NCBI GenBank assembly: GCA_965198325.1 | Contig: CBDAPE010000017.1 | Span: 434,001-498,000, forward strand | Length of the DNA stretch: 64,000 bases | From: CBDAPE01 sp965198325 | GTDB lineage: Bacteria; Pseudomonadota; Alphaproteobacteria; UBA828; JAPUJA01 | Direction: 5' to 3' | In this document: in pieces, positions 46,822 to 56,098 of the stretch | How the letters are laid out: each line of letters opens with the position of its first letter | How positions within the stretch are numbered: the first letter of the stretch is position 1 | Made by a program: the position numbers and the translations under genes | The notes under the pieces: model-generated | Seen by the model: the letters and a program-made list of their open reading frames with translations, nothing else | Databases searched by the model: none | Told to the model about the DNA's origin: nothing

Positions 46822-47304
46822 CTAGGGTTTCGAAGTCTGCTGCCGCTTGATCATCTCTGCCGCGGTCATGACCGATTTGACGATATAGGGATGAGCGCCG
46901 CAGCGACAGATATTCCCGCTCATCGCAATCGAGGCTTCCTCTTCCGTCGGATCCGGATTGTCGTCGAGAAACGCCTTCGCCATCATGATGAAGCCCGGCG
47001 TGCAAAAGCCGCACTGAAAACCCTGCTCGTCGATGAAGGCTTGCTGAATGGGATGCAAATCGTCGTGGTCGCCGAGGCCTTCCACGGTCGTGATCTCATA
47101 TTGCTCGCCCTGTCGCCCGAGCATCAGACAGGTCGTCGCCGGCACGCCATCGAGCAGGACCGTGCAGGATCCGCACTCGCCCTCGGCGCAGGATACCTTG
47201 ACGCCGATCAGGCCCAGTTGATCCCGCAGCACGTCCGCCAGGGTTTCGTGCGGCCTTATTTCGACGTCGAAACTGCGGCCATTAACATTCAGTCTGTGCG
47301 TCAT
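46822..47304 (-). CDS. molybdenum hydroxylase [2Fe-2S] subunit (CoxS-like)
   Basis: A 160-residue iron-sulfur protein. The plant-type cluster is held by Cys39, Cys44, Cys47 and Cys59 (SCAEGECGSCTVLLDG). The second cluster is held by Cys98, Cys101, Cys133 and Cys135 (QCGFCTPGFIMMAK, GNICRCGAHPY). It passes electrons from the molybdenum centre to FAD. The start overlaps the stop of the FAD subunit (ATGA), and the large subunit starts 65 bp downstream. Length and motifs are complete. Confidence 0.92.
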   Translation of the reverse strand: MTHRLNVNGRSFDVEIRPHETLADVLRDQLGLIGVKVSCAEGECGSCTVLLDGVPATTCLMLGRQGEQYEITTVEGLGDHDDLHPIQQAFIDEQGFQCGFCTPGFIMMAKAFLDDNPDPTEEEASIAMSGNICRCGAHPYIVKSVMTAAEMIKRQQTSKP

Positions 47305-48182
47305 GCCGCGCCTCCCAGGATCTCCGCGCAGCGGCGGATCGCGCGACGCGTCAGCACGGCCGTCATATCTGTCCGGTATCCCTTGCTGGCGCGAATATCG
47401 GTGATCGCCCTCGCCGTGGCCGACGCCTGTTCGCCTGCCTTGACGGCGAGTCCGTTCGCGGCCTCCGACAGACTGCTTCCAACCAGGATTTCTTCCGCAC
47501 CGGTCACGCGCAGCACCGTCGGTGCAACGGCGCCCAACGCCACACCCACCCGCTCGATTTTGCCGCCCTCATCGAGCTTGAGGCACACCGCCGAGCTCAC
47601 GAGCGCGATGTCGACGACAGTCCGCGCCACGCGATTGTAGGAAACGGTGAGCTTGTCGTTGGCGTCGGGCACGAAAATCTCGGTGAGGATCTCGTCATCG
47701 GCAAGAGCTGTCTGGTTGACGCCCGAATGGAACTCGCCGAGCGACACGCAACGCTCGCCTTGGGGGCCTTGCAGCTTCATGACGGCAGCAGCGGCAACCA
47801 GAGGTGGCGTCAGATCGGCCGATGGCGAGGCATGGCACATGTTGTCGCCAACGGTGGCAATGGTGCGGGTTTGCTTCGTGTTCATTAGCCTCGCCGTCTC
47901 CCCCAGGGCGGCCATCACGGGATTGAGGTCCGATTTGAGGTCGAGATCGTCGAGCGTCGCCATCGCGCCGATCCGCAAAATCTCGCCGTCAAGCTCGATG
48001 AATCGCAACGCCGGGACGTAGGTGAGGTCGATGCAAACGTCGATTGCGATTGCACGCCGGTTCCACAGCAGCATCATGTCGGTGCCGCCGGCCCAGAACC
48101 CGGCGCGCGCACTATGCACCGCATTCATCGCCACGGCTTCTTCAATGGTTTCGGGCCGAAGATGCTCGAAAGATCTGGCCAC
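47301..48182 (-). CDS. molybdenum hydroxylase FAD subunit (CoxM-like)
   Basis: A 293-residue FAD-binding protein of the CO dehydrogenase/xanthine dehydrogenase group. The two FAD motifs are visible: AGFWAGGTDMMLLWNRRA near residue 30 and TIATVGDNMCHASPSADLTP near residue 110. The C-terminal CO_deh_flav_C domain (VGVALGAVAPTVLRVTGAEE) follows. It starts the operon; the 228 bp upstream, toward the broken lysR, hold no gene and should contain the promoter. Confidence 0.9.
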   Translation of the reverse strand: MARSFEHLRPETIEEAVAMNAVHSARAGFWAGGTDMMLLWNRRAIAIDVCIDLTYVPALRFIELDGEILRIGAMATLDDLDLKSDLNPVMAALGETARLMNTKQTRTIATVGDNMCHASPSADLTPPLVAAAAVMKLQGPQGERCVSLGEFHSGVNQTALADDEILTEIFVPDANDKLTVSYNRVARTVVDIALVSSAVCLKLDEGGKIERVGVALGAVAPTVLRVTGAEEILVGSSLSEAANGLAVKAGEQASATARAITDIRASKGYRTDMTAVLTRRAIRRCAEILGGAA

Positions 48183-49049
48183 GGCACCTCTCCCTGTTCT
48201 TAGTCTCGCATTTCTCGCCCGTTCATGAAACCGCTTTGCGTGAACGCCGAGAAACGCTCAGGGGCCATTTTGCATCCGATAATTCGATGCGTCGGGAGTA
48301 TGCTATCGACTGCCGATCCATTAGCAAAAGCAACAATTTAAATGGCTTCATCAGTGCGATTTATGCTTCAGACAAGGTGCAGCCCGGACACGAGACCCCA
48401 AGATCGATCGTCACTTCTGAACCGGCCATTTTGTCTGAAGCGGCTTGAAGTCCGGTTCCCCCGCTTCATCGAGCTTCGCAATGATGTAGTTGACCAGTTG
48501 AAGACCTGGGTCGGCCTGGTGAACGTGTTTGTAATACAAACCGACATGGAGATCGGGCAACGCCCGAAAGCCGTCCTTCTCCTTGAGAATTCTCATGCCG
48601 TCCAAATAGGTTCGCTTGGTCAGAGCGCTCACGCCCAAGCCGGAAAGCACGGCGTTCTGCAGGCCTGTAATCCCAAGGCTGCAATAGGCCAACCGCCACT
48701 CCCGCTGTACGGAGCTGAGCGCCTGAAACATGCGGTTGCGATACTCGCAGCCCTCGGGGTGCGCCGCGATCGGGACGGGCGTGCGCTTGTGCACGTTTCC
48801 CGTCTTGGCCGACACCCACATCGGCCGTTCGACCCATTCCCGGGCCAGGTACCTCTCGGCGCCTTCACCCGTCATGGCGATGACCACATCCAACGCGTCT
48901 TTGTTCAACTCGTTCAGAAGCTCCCCGCTTAGTTCGCAGCGTATTTCGAGATCGACCTCCGGATGCTCCCGGCTCGCAGCCCTCGGGGTGCGACCCGCGA
49001 GAGCGCTTCGTCGTTCAGGCAGAGGATCTGGCGGGCGTAGACCATGAAG

Positions 49050-50545
49050 CCCGCATTTTCCAAGTGACCGCTTCGCTGATGCCTGATTGGCACGATTCTG
49101 CTACAAGAATCACTGGCTTGAGGGTGTCGGAGGGCGGCTCGGATGCGGAACCCGGAGGGTGAATCGGATCATGGGCCACTCCGGCCCCTTTTCGACCGCC
49201 GCCTGAAACTGGAGTTCCACGGATCGCAGGTGACCTCCGACGCGGGGTTGCTCGCTTATCGCGAACTGGACGACGCGCTCGGGCTGACCGCACTGGCGGG
49301 CGGCGTGCTCGCGGATAGCCGCACAGGCAGGAACGGCTGGCACGGCATCGTCAGTCTCCTTCGCCAGTCCGTCTATGGGCGTCTCGCCGGCTACGAGGAT
49401 GTCAACGACGCCGACCGGCTCGGGCGTGATCCCGCGATGCGCTGGATCGTCGGCGGCAAGGCGGTCGAGCGCGGCGGGGCATCGACCAGCCAGATGGGGC
49501 GGTTCGAGACCGAGCTGCTGGCGAACAACGAGAACCTCGCGGCCCTTGCGGACCTGTCGGGGACGTGGATCGACCGGGTTCACGACCACGATCCGCCGAG
49601 GCGCGTGGTGCTCGACATGGACAGCTCCGTCAGCCCGACATTCGGTGAGCAGGAGGGCACGGCCTATCTTCGGATGCTCGCCGGCTCGGCGAATTCCGTG
49701 AGCGCGGACGTGATGGTACCGGTGGTGAAAGGAACGGCCGCGCGCGATACGACTACCTCGAAGCCGAAGGCATGCTCTACGCCATCCGGCTGCCCGCCAA
49801 CAAGGTGCTGCAAGAGAGCATCGCTCATCTCCTGAAGCGCCCCGTCGGCAGGCCGCCCAAGGACGTGCGCCGGTATCATGCCAGCTTCAGTTATCAGGCC
49901 GGAACCTGGGACAAGCCCCGCCGCATCGTCGCCAAGGTCGAGTGGCATCCGGGTGAGTTGTACCCGAGGGTCGGGTTCATAGTCACCAACCTGGGCCGCC
50001 CTGCCGAGCGGGTGGTCGCGTTCTACAATCAGCGCGGCACGGCTGAGCACTGGATCAAGGAGGGCAAAAACGCGATCCGGTGGACACGCCTGTCGTGCCG
50101 CAGGTTCGACCACAATGCCGTTCGCCTCCAGCTTCACGCGCTCGCTTACAACCTCGGCAACTTCATGCGCACCCTCGCGCTGCCCGTGCCGTGAAACGTC
50201 ACTGACCAGCCTGCGAGAGAAGCCGATCGGACAGCCACGGGCGACGTCACGTTCCGCCGAGGTTGTCATTCCTCGTGACCTGTTCGCCGACATCCTGCGC
50301 CGTATCGACCGGCTCAGGCCGCCGAGCCCCGGCGCGACGGCACCCCGTTCCTTCGCGTCGCCGCCGACAGGATCGGTGTGCCCGGATCGCCGGCAAAAAT
50401 GCCATTCCGCGCCACCAACGCCGCCAATTGGTCCTCAATCATCCGGCTCGCCGCGAAGATGGCTGTCATTCGAAGGCAAATTGCACGTCGAGCGGTTTCG
50501 AGTCACACTCAACGGGCTGGGAGGGTTCCATATGGGGAATCCCGG
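49050..50545 (+). mobile_element. IS1380-family element, copy A (internally decayed)
   Basis: A 1496-bp element inside lysR. Ends match copy B: CCCGCATTTTCCAAGTGACC at the left and, read inward from the right, CCGGGATTCCCCATATGG. The 5-bp direct repeat TGAAG/CTTCA flanks it. It is 160 bp shorter than copy B because of several deletions in the transposase gene, so it can no longer move by itself. Confidence 0.88.
49143..50316 (+). pseudogene. IS1380-family transposase, deleted copy
   Basis: The frame follows the intact transposase of copy B from MRNPEGESDHGPLRPLF to VSPTFGEQEGTAY (about 49650). About 70 codons containing the second catalytic Asp region are then lost and scrambled. Sequence resumes in another frame at YDYLEAEGMLYAIRLPANKV and runs to LGNFMRTLALP, after which more small deletions destroy the end. 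The catalytic core is incomplete. Confidence 0.88.
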
Positions 50546-50873
50546 TGAAGAACTCACCGTCCTCGGTGAGTTTCAATTTTCGCCCCACATTTGTGATCAG
50601 CTTGGCGTCGACGATCTCTTCGAGGCGCCGCATCTGCAGACTAATGGCCGGCTGAGTGCGCCCAAGCGCCTCGGCGGCGCGGGTGAAGCTGCCCAGGTCG
50701 AACACGGTCACGTACGTTCTAAGAAGCTCCATCGGGAGATCTTTTCGCATCGCGCCGACCAAACCCACCTGTTTGCTGTATTTATGAGGCCATCACGAAT
50801 TTAAATTTCACCGGCCGGTGGAGCAAGCCTATCATCGGACCAAGCATGCCGAGGATATCGCGGAGGACGAGCG

Positions 50874-51683
50874 ATGCCAGACGAGACAGCTTTCGCCTAC
50901 GAGCTCACCTGGCCCGAATACGACGAACGGGCGCGAGATGGCGGCACCCCCATCATGATCCCAATCGGTTCGATGGAGCAGCACGGCCACCATATGCCCA
51001 TGCATGTTGACGTGCTCCTGCCGACCGAGTTTTCCCGGCGGGTCGCCCAGCGGGTCGGCGCCCTGGTCGCCCAACCTTTCACCTATGGCTATAAGTCTCA
51101 CCCGAAGTCGGGAGGCGGCAATCACCTGACGGGAACGACCAGCCTCGATGGAGTCACGCTGATCGGCGCGCTGAAGGACGTGATCAAGGAATATGCCCGC
51201 CACGGCATGCGCAAGTTCGTGCTCATGAACGGCCATTACGAGAACTCCTGGTTCATCATCGAAGGGGTCGATACCGCCTTGCGCGAGTTGCGCTGGGACG
51301 GCGTCGCGGACATAAAAATTGTCGTCCTGTCCTATTGGGACTTCGTCACGGATGCGACGATCGAGAAACTCTACCCGGAAGGCTTCACGGGATGGGACCT
51401 GGAGCACGGCGGGGTTCTCGAGACCTCGCTGATGCTGACCCTGTTCCCGGATCTGGTCCAGATGGACAAGGCGGTCGATCATTCGCCTGCGGAATTTCCG
51501 CCCTACGACGTCTATCCCGTAAATCCCGACTGGGTGCCGGCCAGCGGCACGCTGTCCTCGCCCAAGAACGCGTCGAAGGAGAAGGGCGACCTTCTGCTCG
51601 AGGTTTGCACCGACGGCATCGTCGATGCCTTGACCAGGGAGTTTTCGATCGGGCCGAGTATCCGGGTGACGGCCGCCGAATGA
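50874..51683 (+). CDS. creatininase (creatinine amidohydrolase)
   Basis: A 269-residue enzyme very similar in length and motifs to Pseudomonas creatininase. Residues matching its metal ligands are Glu35, His37, Asp46, His121 and Glu123 (SMEQHGHHMPMHVDVLLPT, NGHYENSW), shifted by one from the known enzyme. Further signature parts are GYKSHPKSGGGNHLTGTTSL and WDLEHGGVLETSLML. It interconverts creatinine and creatine. The convergent creatinase gene 88 bp downstream completes the pathway. The divergent upstream regulator is destroyed by an IS, so expression may be constitutive or lost. Confidence 0.9.
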   Translation: MPDETAFAYELTWPEYDERARDGGTPIMIPIGSMEQHGHHMPMHVDVLLPTEFSRRVAQRVGALVAQPFTYGYKSHPKSGGGNHLTGTTSLDGVTLIGALKDVIKEYARHGMRKFVLMNGHYENSWFIIEGVDTALRELRWDGVADIKIVVLSYWDFVTDATIEKLYPEGFTGWDLEHGGVLETSLMLTLFPDLVQMDKAVDHSPAEFPPYDVYPVNPDWVPASGTLSSPKNASKEKGDLLLEVCTDGIVDALTREFSIGPSIRVTAAE

Positions 51684-51771
51684 CGGTCAAAAAGCGCTAG
51701 CCCCGAAACCAGGGGTCTGGTTCCGGCGCGAGCGGGCGCGCCGTCGTCGGTTCGCCCGTATCGCGGGCGGG

Positions 51772-52986
51772 TCAGTTCGTGATGATGTTGTGCTCCGGTC
51801 CGAAGGGAAAGCCGGTGATGTCCTCGGCCCCGTCCTCGCCGACCACCAGGATGTCGTGCTCGCGGTAGCCGCCCGCGCCGGGCCTGCCCTCGGGCACCAT
51901 GATCATGGGCTCCATGGAAACCACCATGCCGGGCGCAAGCTCCGTCTCCACGTCCTCGCGGAGCTCCACGCCCGCTTCGCGGCCGTAGTAGTGGCACAGC
52001 ACGCCGAAGGAATGGCCGTAGCCAAACGAGCGGTACTGCAGCAGGTCGTGTGAGCGGTAGAGCTCGTTCAGCTCCTTGGCGATGTCGCCGCAGCGCGCGC
52101 GCGGCCTGATCAGCTTCAGCCCGGCGCGGTGGACGTCGCAATTGATCTCCCAGAGACGCAGATGCTCGTCCGAGGCGTGGTCGCAGAACAGCGTGCGCTC
52201 GAGCGCCGTGTAGTAGCCGAAAATCATGGGAAACGCGTTCAGGCTCAGGATATCGCCCGATTCCATGACCCGGTTGGTCACCGGGTTGTGGGCGCCGTCG
52301 GTGTTGATGCCCGACTGGAACCAGGTCCAGGTGTCCATCAGCTCGACGTAAGGATGGTTGGCCGCGATCTCGCGGATCATCGCCGAGGTGGTGGCGATGG
52401 CGACCTCGTGCTCGGGCACGCCCGCCGCAATCGCGCCGGCGCAGGCCCAGCCGCCGATGTCGCAGGTTTTGGCGCCTTCCTTGATCAGCGTGATTTCTTC
52501 GCCCGACTTGATGGTCCGCATCCACATGGAGGGCTCGCCCGCATCCACGAAAGTCACGCCGGGCAGGGCCTCTTCGAGCTGGCGCCGGTAGTCGAGATGG
52601 ACATGATCGAACTCGATGCCGATGCGCTTGGCGCCGCGAGTCAGCTCGCCGACGGCGCGGAAAAAATTGTCCCGGCGCCAGTCGGTGTAGGTCACGTTGT
52701 CGCCAAAGCTGCGCCGCCAGGGCTGGCCGCCGTCGATCCCCGCCGAGATCGTGGTGGCAACGTCCTGGTCGATGACCATTCCGAACTTGCGCCCGAAGTA
52801 GCAGTAGAGCCAGCCGGAATAGTAGTTGACGCAGTGATAGGAGGTGAACAGTACGGCGTCGACGTCGTTCCCGGCCATCCAGCCGCGGATCGCGTTCTGG
52901 CGTCGGTTCATTTCCGTCTCGGAGAACGGCGAATAAACCTTGTCGCCGTTGTGCCACTTCGTGACGTGCAGCATGTCGTCGGTCAT
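51772..52986 (-). CDS. creatinase (creatine amidinohydrolase)
   Basis: A 404-residue M24-fold enzyme matching Pseudomonas creatinase along its length: INYYSGWLYCYFG-like N-terminus (NYYSGWLYCYFGRKFGMV), SISANIDGGQPWRR-like SAGIDGGQPWRRSFGDNV, and the C-terminal GREAGVELREDVETELAPGM. His233 in INTDGAHNPVTN corresponds to the catalytic His of the known enzyme. It hydrolyses creatine to sarcosine and urea without metal. Start ATG 52986 is supported by the conserved opening (WHNGDKVYSPFS). Upstream at 53076-53115 are two palindromes that probably regulate it. Confidence 0.93.
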   Translation of the reverse strand: MTDDMLHVTKWHNGDKVYSPFSETEMNRRQNAIRGWMAGNDVDAVLFTSYHCVNYYSGWLYCYFGRKFGMVIDQDVATTISAGIDGGQPWRRSFGDNVTYTDWRRDNFFRAVGELTRGAKRIGIEFDHVHLDYRRQLEEALPGVTFVDAGEPSMWMRTIKSGEEITLIKEGAKTCDIGGWACAGAIAAGVPEHEVAIATTSAMIREIAANHPYVELMDTWTWFQSGINTDGAHNPVTNRVMESGDILSLNAFPMIFGYYTALERTLFCDHASDEHLRLWEINCDVHRAGLKLIRPRARCGDIAKELNELYRSHDLLQYRSFGYGHSFGVLCHYYGREAGVELREDVETELAPGMVVSMEPMIMVPEGRPGAGGYREHDILVVGEDGAEDITGFPFGPEHNIITN

Positions 52987-53075
52987 CGTTCACTCCCGTC
53001 GAAACCGCCTCCAAGATCGAAGCGGTGAAAGCGGAAAAGGTACGCCAGCCAATTCGATCCCGGAACTTTATTCTT

Positions 53076-53115
53076 TTTATGGCGCCATAAATTATTCTTT
53101 TTATGGCGCCATAAA
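53076..53115. promoter_or_regulatory. two 16-bp perfect palindromes in a 24-bp tandem repeat, probable operator
   Basis: TTTATGGCGCCATAAA occurs at 53076-53091 and again at 53100-53115, inside two direct 24-bp units that start with TTATTC or AACTTTATTC. The spacing places the two sites on nearly the same helix face. They lie 90-130 bp upstream of the creatinase ATG and about 190 bp before the SOS-like box of imuA. They look like a cooperative dimer operator; which protein binds is unknown. Confidence 0.6.
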
Positions 53116-53304
53116 TTCGAATAATCACAAATCGCGGGGCGTTCCCATCCGGAATTGGTGTGGTGCTCGATGTACAGAAGCACCGGTTCCGCGGCCATGA
53201 AGATCCAGCCGTCAACACACAAGCTCGCGGAACCCGGCGCCGGGGGGACAACCGCCGCACCAGTCATTCGACGACGACTGCGATCGGCGCTTGACGCCAG
53301 GCTT

Positions 53305-53319
53305 GTTCCGCGTTAGAAC
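53305..53319. promoter_or_regulatory. possible LexA-type box upstream of imuA
   Basis: GTTC, seven bases, GAAC (GTTCCGCGTTAGAAC). Alphaproteobacterial LexA sites are usually direct repeats GTTC-N7-GTTC, so the second half is inverted here and the match is imperfect. Position is right for an SOS operator: the imuA-imuB-dnaE2 operon is LexA-controlled in relatives. Confidence 0.4.
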
Positions 53320-53493
53320 AAAATAGGAATATTGTCACAGTCCGGAGCCCGGGAGACGGTCGATCATACTATTAGAATATCGTTTGAAGAGTCTGAAATT
53401 ATTGAAAAATCATCAAAATTATCCAGGTCGATTCTGGGCGCGACGCGGCAGGTGGACCGCACCGTCGGCACGACCCCGGACTGTCTTCGCTCC

Positions 53494-54249
53494 GTGCGGC
53501 TTTCGGCCCTGCGCCGGCGTATCCGAAGCCTCGAAACCCCGTCGCTCAAACGGGCCGGCGCGGCGCGGCTTCGCTTCGGCGTGCCGGCGATCGACGACGG
53601 GCTACCCTGGGGCGGCCTGCCGCTCGGGGGCCTGCACGAGGTGGTCGGTGCGGGCGACGGCGCGGCGCTGGGCTTCTGCGCAGCCCTGCTCTCCCGCCTG
53701 CTCACCCGGGGCGGGGTGGTGCTGTGGTGCCGGCCGGTCTTCGGGGTGGGCGGGGGCGATCTCTATGCCCCGGGACTCGCCGCCTTCGGCTTGCCGCCCG
53801 AGCGGTTGATCCTGGTGCGCGCCCGACGCGACGCCGACCTGCTCTGGGCGATGCAGGAGGGCCTGCGCTGCGGCCGGCTTGCCGCGGTCGTCGGCGAGCC
53901 GCGCAAGCTGGGCCTGACTGCCGGGCGCCGGCTTCAACTCGCCGCCGAAAGCCAGGGCGTGCCGGGCTTTCTGCTGCGTCCGCCGAGCGCGCGAAGCGAA
54001 GCGAGCGCGGCGCTCACCCGCTGGGGGGTCAGCGCCCTGCCGAGCGCGCCCGGCGGGGGGGCAGGGGCGGGCGATGGTTCGAACGACGGGCTGGGGCGGC
54101 CGCGCTGGCGCGCCGAGCTGCTGCGCTGCCGGTCCGGCCCGCCCAATGTGTGGTTCATGGAGTGGTGCAATGAAACGGGTGATTTCTCTTTGGCTGCCGC
54201 GTTTTCCGACCGACCGGCTGAGCCGGCGCCTCGCCGTCTCGCCGTCTGA
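53494..54249 (+). CDS. imuA: ImuA, SOS mutagenesis accessory protein
   Basis: A RecA/SulA-like protein of about 251 residues, from GTG 53494 (VRLSALRRRIRSLE). The frame is open to TTG 53332, but the 53320-53460 stretch is AT-rich and more likely leader. Core features are RLRFGVPAIDDGLPWGGLPL, LHEVVGAGDG and VVLWCRPVFGVGGGDLYAPG. ImuA works with ImuB and DnaE2 in error-prone lesion bypass. It overlaps imuB by 80 bp, as commonly seen. The C-terminus is intact. Confidence 0.82.
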   Translation: MRLSALRRRIRSLETPSLKRAGAARLRFGVPAIDDGLPWGGLPLGGLHEVVGAGDGAALGFCAALLSRLLTRGGVVLWCRPVFGVGGGDLYAPGLAAFGLPPERLILVRARRDADLLWAMQEGLRCGRLAAVVGEPRKLGLTAGRRLQLAAESQGVPGFLLRPPSARSEASAALTRWGVSALPSAPGGGAGAGDGSNDGLGRPRWRAELLRCRSGPPNVWFMEWCNETGDFSLAAAFSDRPAEPAPRRLAV

Positions 54250-55804
54250 GTGGCGCATCCGCCTCTTTGCGACGATCGAGCAGGCCCCCGCCGGCCCGCG
54301 GATCGCAGCCGTCAACGGCGCAGCGCGCGGCGCCGGGATCGCCCCGGGCCTGCCGCTCGCCGATGCGCGCGCCCGGTTGCCGGCTCTCGAGCTGTGCGAG
54401 GCGGACGCAGCGGGCGATATGAAAGCCTTGACCCAGCTCGCCGACTGGTGCGCCCGCTATACCCCGTGGACCGCGGTGGACGGCTCGGACGGCGCGTGGC
54501 TCGACGTGACCGGTTGTGCTCACCTGTTCGGCGGCGAAGCGGCGTTGTTGAGCGATCTCGCAACCCGTATCGGAGCGCTGGGCTTTACGGTCCGTACGGC
54601 GCTCGCGGACACACTGGGCGCCGCCTGGGCGGTGGCACGCTTCGCCGGGGCCCGCGCGACGGCCGCTTGCGGGGAGGACCGTATCGTCGCCCCCGGCGGC
54701 ACGGCTGCCGCGCTCGGCCCCCTGCCGGTCGCCGGCCTGCGCCTCGATCCCGAGACCGCGGCCGCGCTGGTTCGCCTGGGTCTGCGCACGATCGGCGATC
54801 TCGAGATGCTGGAGCGTGGCGCGCTCGCCCGGCGTTTCGGCGAAGCGACCCTGCACCGGCTCGACCAGGCGCTGGGCCGCGCGCCCGAGCCGATCTCGCC
54901 CCGCCGGCCGGCCTTGCCCTATCACGAGCACCTGGCCTTCGCCGAGCCGATCGGTACCCTGGAGGCGATCCGGGAGGCGACCCGGCGGTTGCTCACCACC
55001 CTGTGCGCGCGGCTCGAGGCGGACGGGACGGGGGCGCGCCGGCTTGCGCTGGCGCTCTACCGGGTCGACGGCACGCTGGCCCGGACCGCCGTGGGCACGA
55101 GCCGGGGATCGCGCGATGCGGGTCATCTGATGGGCCTGTTGGCGGACCGGCTGGAGAGCCTCGATTCCGGGTTTGGCGCCGACGGCATCACCCTGCTGGC
55201 AGCCGCTGAGCCCCTGGCGGCGGACCAGCTCAACCTCGACTTGCCCGCGCCTCCGGAGCCGCCCCGGGACGCGGCTCCGGGCGGCACGACGGCCTTTGAG
55301 CCGTCCGTTGCCCCGCCGCCGGCGATCGCCGGCGAAGCGGGCGCGTTCGACCGGTTGATCGACCGGCTGGGCAACCGGCTGGGGATCGGCAACGTGCTTC
55401 GCCTGGGCTTGCGGGAAAGCCACGTGCCCGAGCGCGCGGCGCTCGCCCGTCCGGCCTTCGAGGCCGCTCCCGGCGGTGCGGCAACCGCGCCGGCGGTCTG
55501 CAACCCGCCGGCCCGCCCGCTTCGCCTGTTCGTCCGGCCCGAGCCCATCGAGGTGGTCGCCGAGCTGCCCGACGCGCCGCCCGCCCTGTTTCGCCGCCGG
55601 CAGAGGCTTCACCGTATCGTGCGCGCCGAGGGGCCCGAGCGGATCGGGCCCGAATGGTGGCGCTCGCGCCGCGCCCGGGCCGCGGGTCCGCGCGACTATT
55701 ACCGCATCGAGGACAGCGAGGGCCGGCGCTACTGGGTCTATCGCGACCGGCCCTGGCGGCTGGGCATGGCGCCCGCCTGGTATCTGCACGGCGTGTTTGC
55801 GTGA
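54170..55804 (+). CDS. imuB: ImuB, Y-family polymerase-like mutasome protein
   Basis: A 544-residue protein from ATG 54170 (MKRVISLWLPRFPTDRLSRR). The Y-family fold is visible in RLFATIEQAPAGPRIAAVNG, GAWLDVTGCAHLFGGEAAL and the thumb region RRFGEATLHRLDQALG. ImuB proteins have lost the catalytic acidic residues and act as a hub that binds the beta clamp and DnaE2. The C-terminal domain (RDYYRIEDSEGRRYWVYRDR) is typical. The gene is intact. Normally dnaE2 follows closely; here a toxin-antitoxin pair has come between. Confidence 0.9.
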   Translation: MKRVISLWLPRFPTDRLSRRLAVSPSEWRIRLFATIEQAPAGPRIAAVNGAARGAGIAPGLPLADARARLPALELCEADAAGDMKALTQLADWCARYTPWTAVDGSDGAWLDVTGCAHLFGGEAALLSDLATRIGALGFTVRTALADTLGAAWAVARFAGARATAACGEDRIVAPGGTAAALGPLPVAGLRLDPETAAALVRLGLRTIGDLEMLERGALARRFGEATLHRLDQALGRAPEPISPRRPALPYHEHLAFAEPIGTLEAIREATRRLLTTLCARLEADGTGARRLALALYRVDGTLARTAVGTSRGSRDAGHLMGLLADRLESLDSGFGADGITLLAAAEPLAADQLNLDLPAPPEPPRDAAPGGTTAFEPSVAPPPAIAGEAGAFDRLIDRLGNRLGIGNVLRLGLRESHVPERAALARPAFEAAPGGAATAPAVCNPPARPLRLFVRPEPIEVVAELPDAPPALFRRRQRLHRIVRAEGPERIGPEWWRSRRARAAGPRDYYRIEDSEGRRYWVYRDRPWRLGMAPAWYLHGVFA

Positions 55805-55818
55805 TGTCGAAATGAAGG

Positions 55819-55836
55819 CAATATGATAGCATATTG
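55819..55836. promoter_or_regulatory. inverted repeat, probable VapB autoregulatory operator
   Basis: CAATATG, four bases (ATAG), CATATTG: a perfect 7-bp inverted repeat centred between the imuB stop and the vapB start. VapBC promoters commonly carry such TA-rich inverted repeats bound by the VapB ribbon-helix-helix domain. Confidence 0.6.
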
Positions 55837-55864
55837 AAATCATAATGCCAGCAAAGGATAGATC

Positions 55865-56098
55865 ATGGCGAATCTGACGATCCGGAATCTCGACGACGAG
55901 GTGGTCAATATCCTCAAGCGAAGAGCAAAACGAAACAACCGATCGCTAGAGGCGGAGCTGCGCGAGGTTCTGGCCCGCGTGGCAGAAGGTGCCACGCCAG
56001 CCAGTCTGCGCATCGAAGCTGCGCGCATTGCTGCGATGACCACCGACGTGCCCCAGACCGACAGCGCCAAGCTGATCCGTGAGGACCGAGATCGGTGA
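55865..56098 (+). CDS. VapB/FitA-like antitoxin
   Basis: A 77-residue protein with a ribbon-helix-helix N-terminus (ANLTIRNLDDEVVNILKRRA and the following NNRSLEAELREVL) and a C-terminal toxin-binding segment (VPQTDSAKLIREDRDR). The form is of the FitA/StbC kind of VapB. It should bind the PIN toxin encoded next and repress its own promoter at the inverted repeat upstream. Its stop overlaps the toxin start as GTGA. RBS-like AAAGGAT precedes the ATG. Confidence 0.88.
   Translation: MANLTIRNLDDEVVNILKRRAKRNNRSLEAELREVLARVAEGATPASLRIEAARIAAMTTDVPQTDSAKLIREDRDR

Larger units (their letters stand above)
48411..50750 (-). pseudogene. lysR-type regulator of the creatinine genes, split by IS1380 and internally deleted
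   Basis: The N-terminal HTH is at 50551-50750 (MELLRTYVTVFDLGSFTRAA, TQPAISLQMRRLEEI) and stops inside the IS after DGEFF. The C-terminal effector domain is at 48411-49045 (FMVYARQILCLNDEALSRV, then HPEVDLEIRCELSGELLNEL in another frame). The IS duplicated CTTCA, so the original read EFFMVYARQIL. Besides the insertion, about 40 codons between ALSRV and ASREHPEVD appear deleted out of frame. It is divergent from creatininase (123 bp apart) and was presumably its regulator. It cannot be functional now. Confidence 0.85.

Noticed and set aside
53076..53115. CRISPR repeats
   Set aside because: Only two units, adjacent, without spacers; better explained as an operator.
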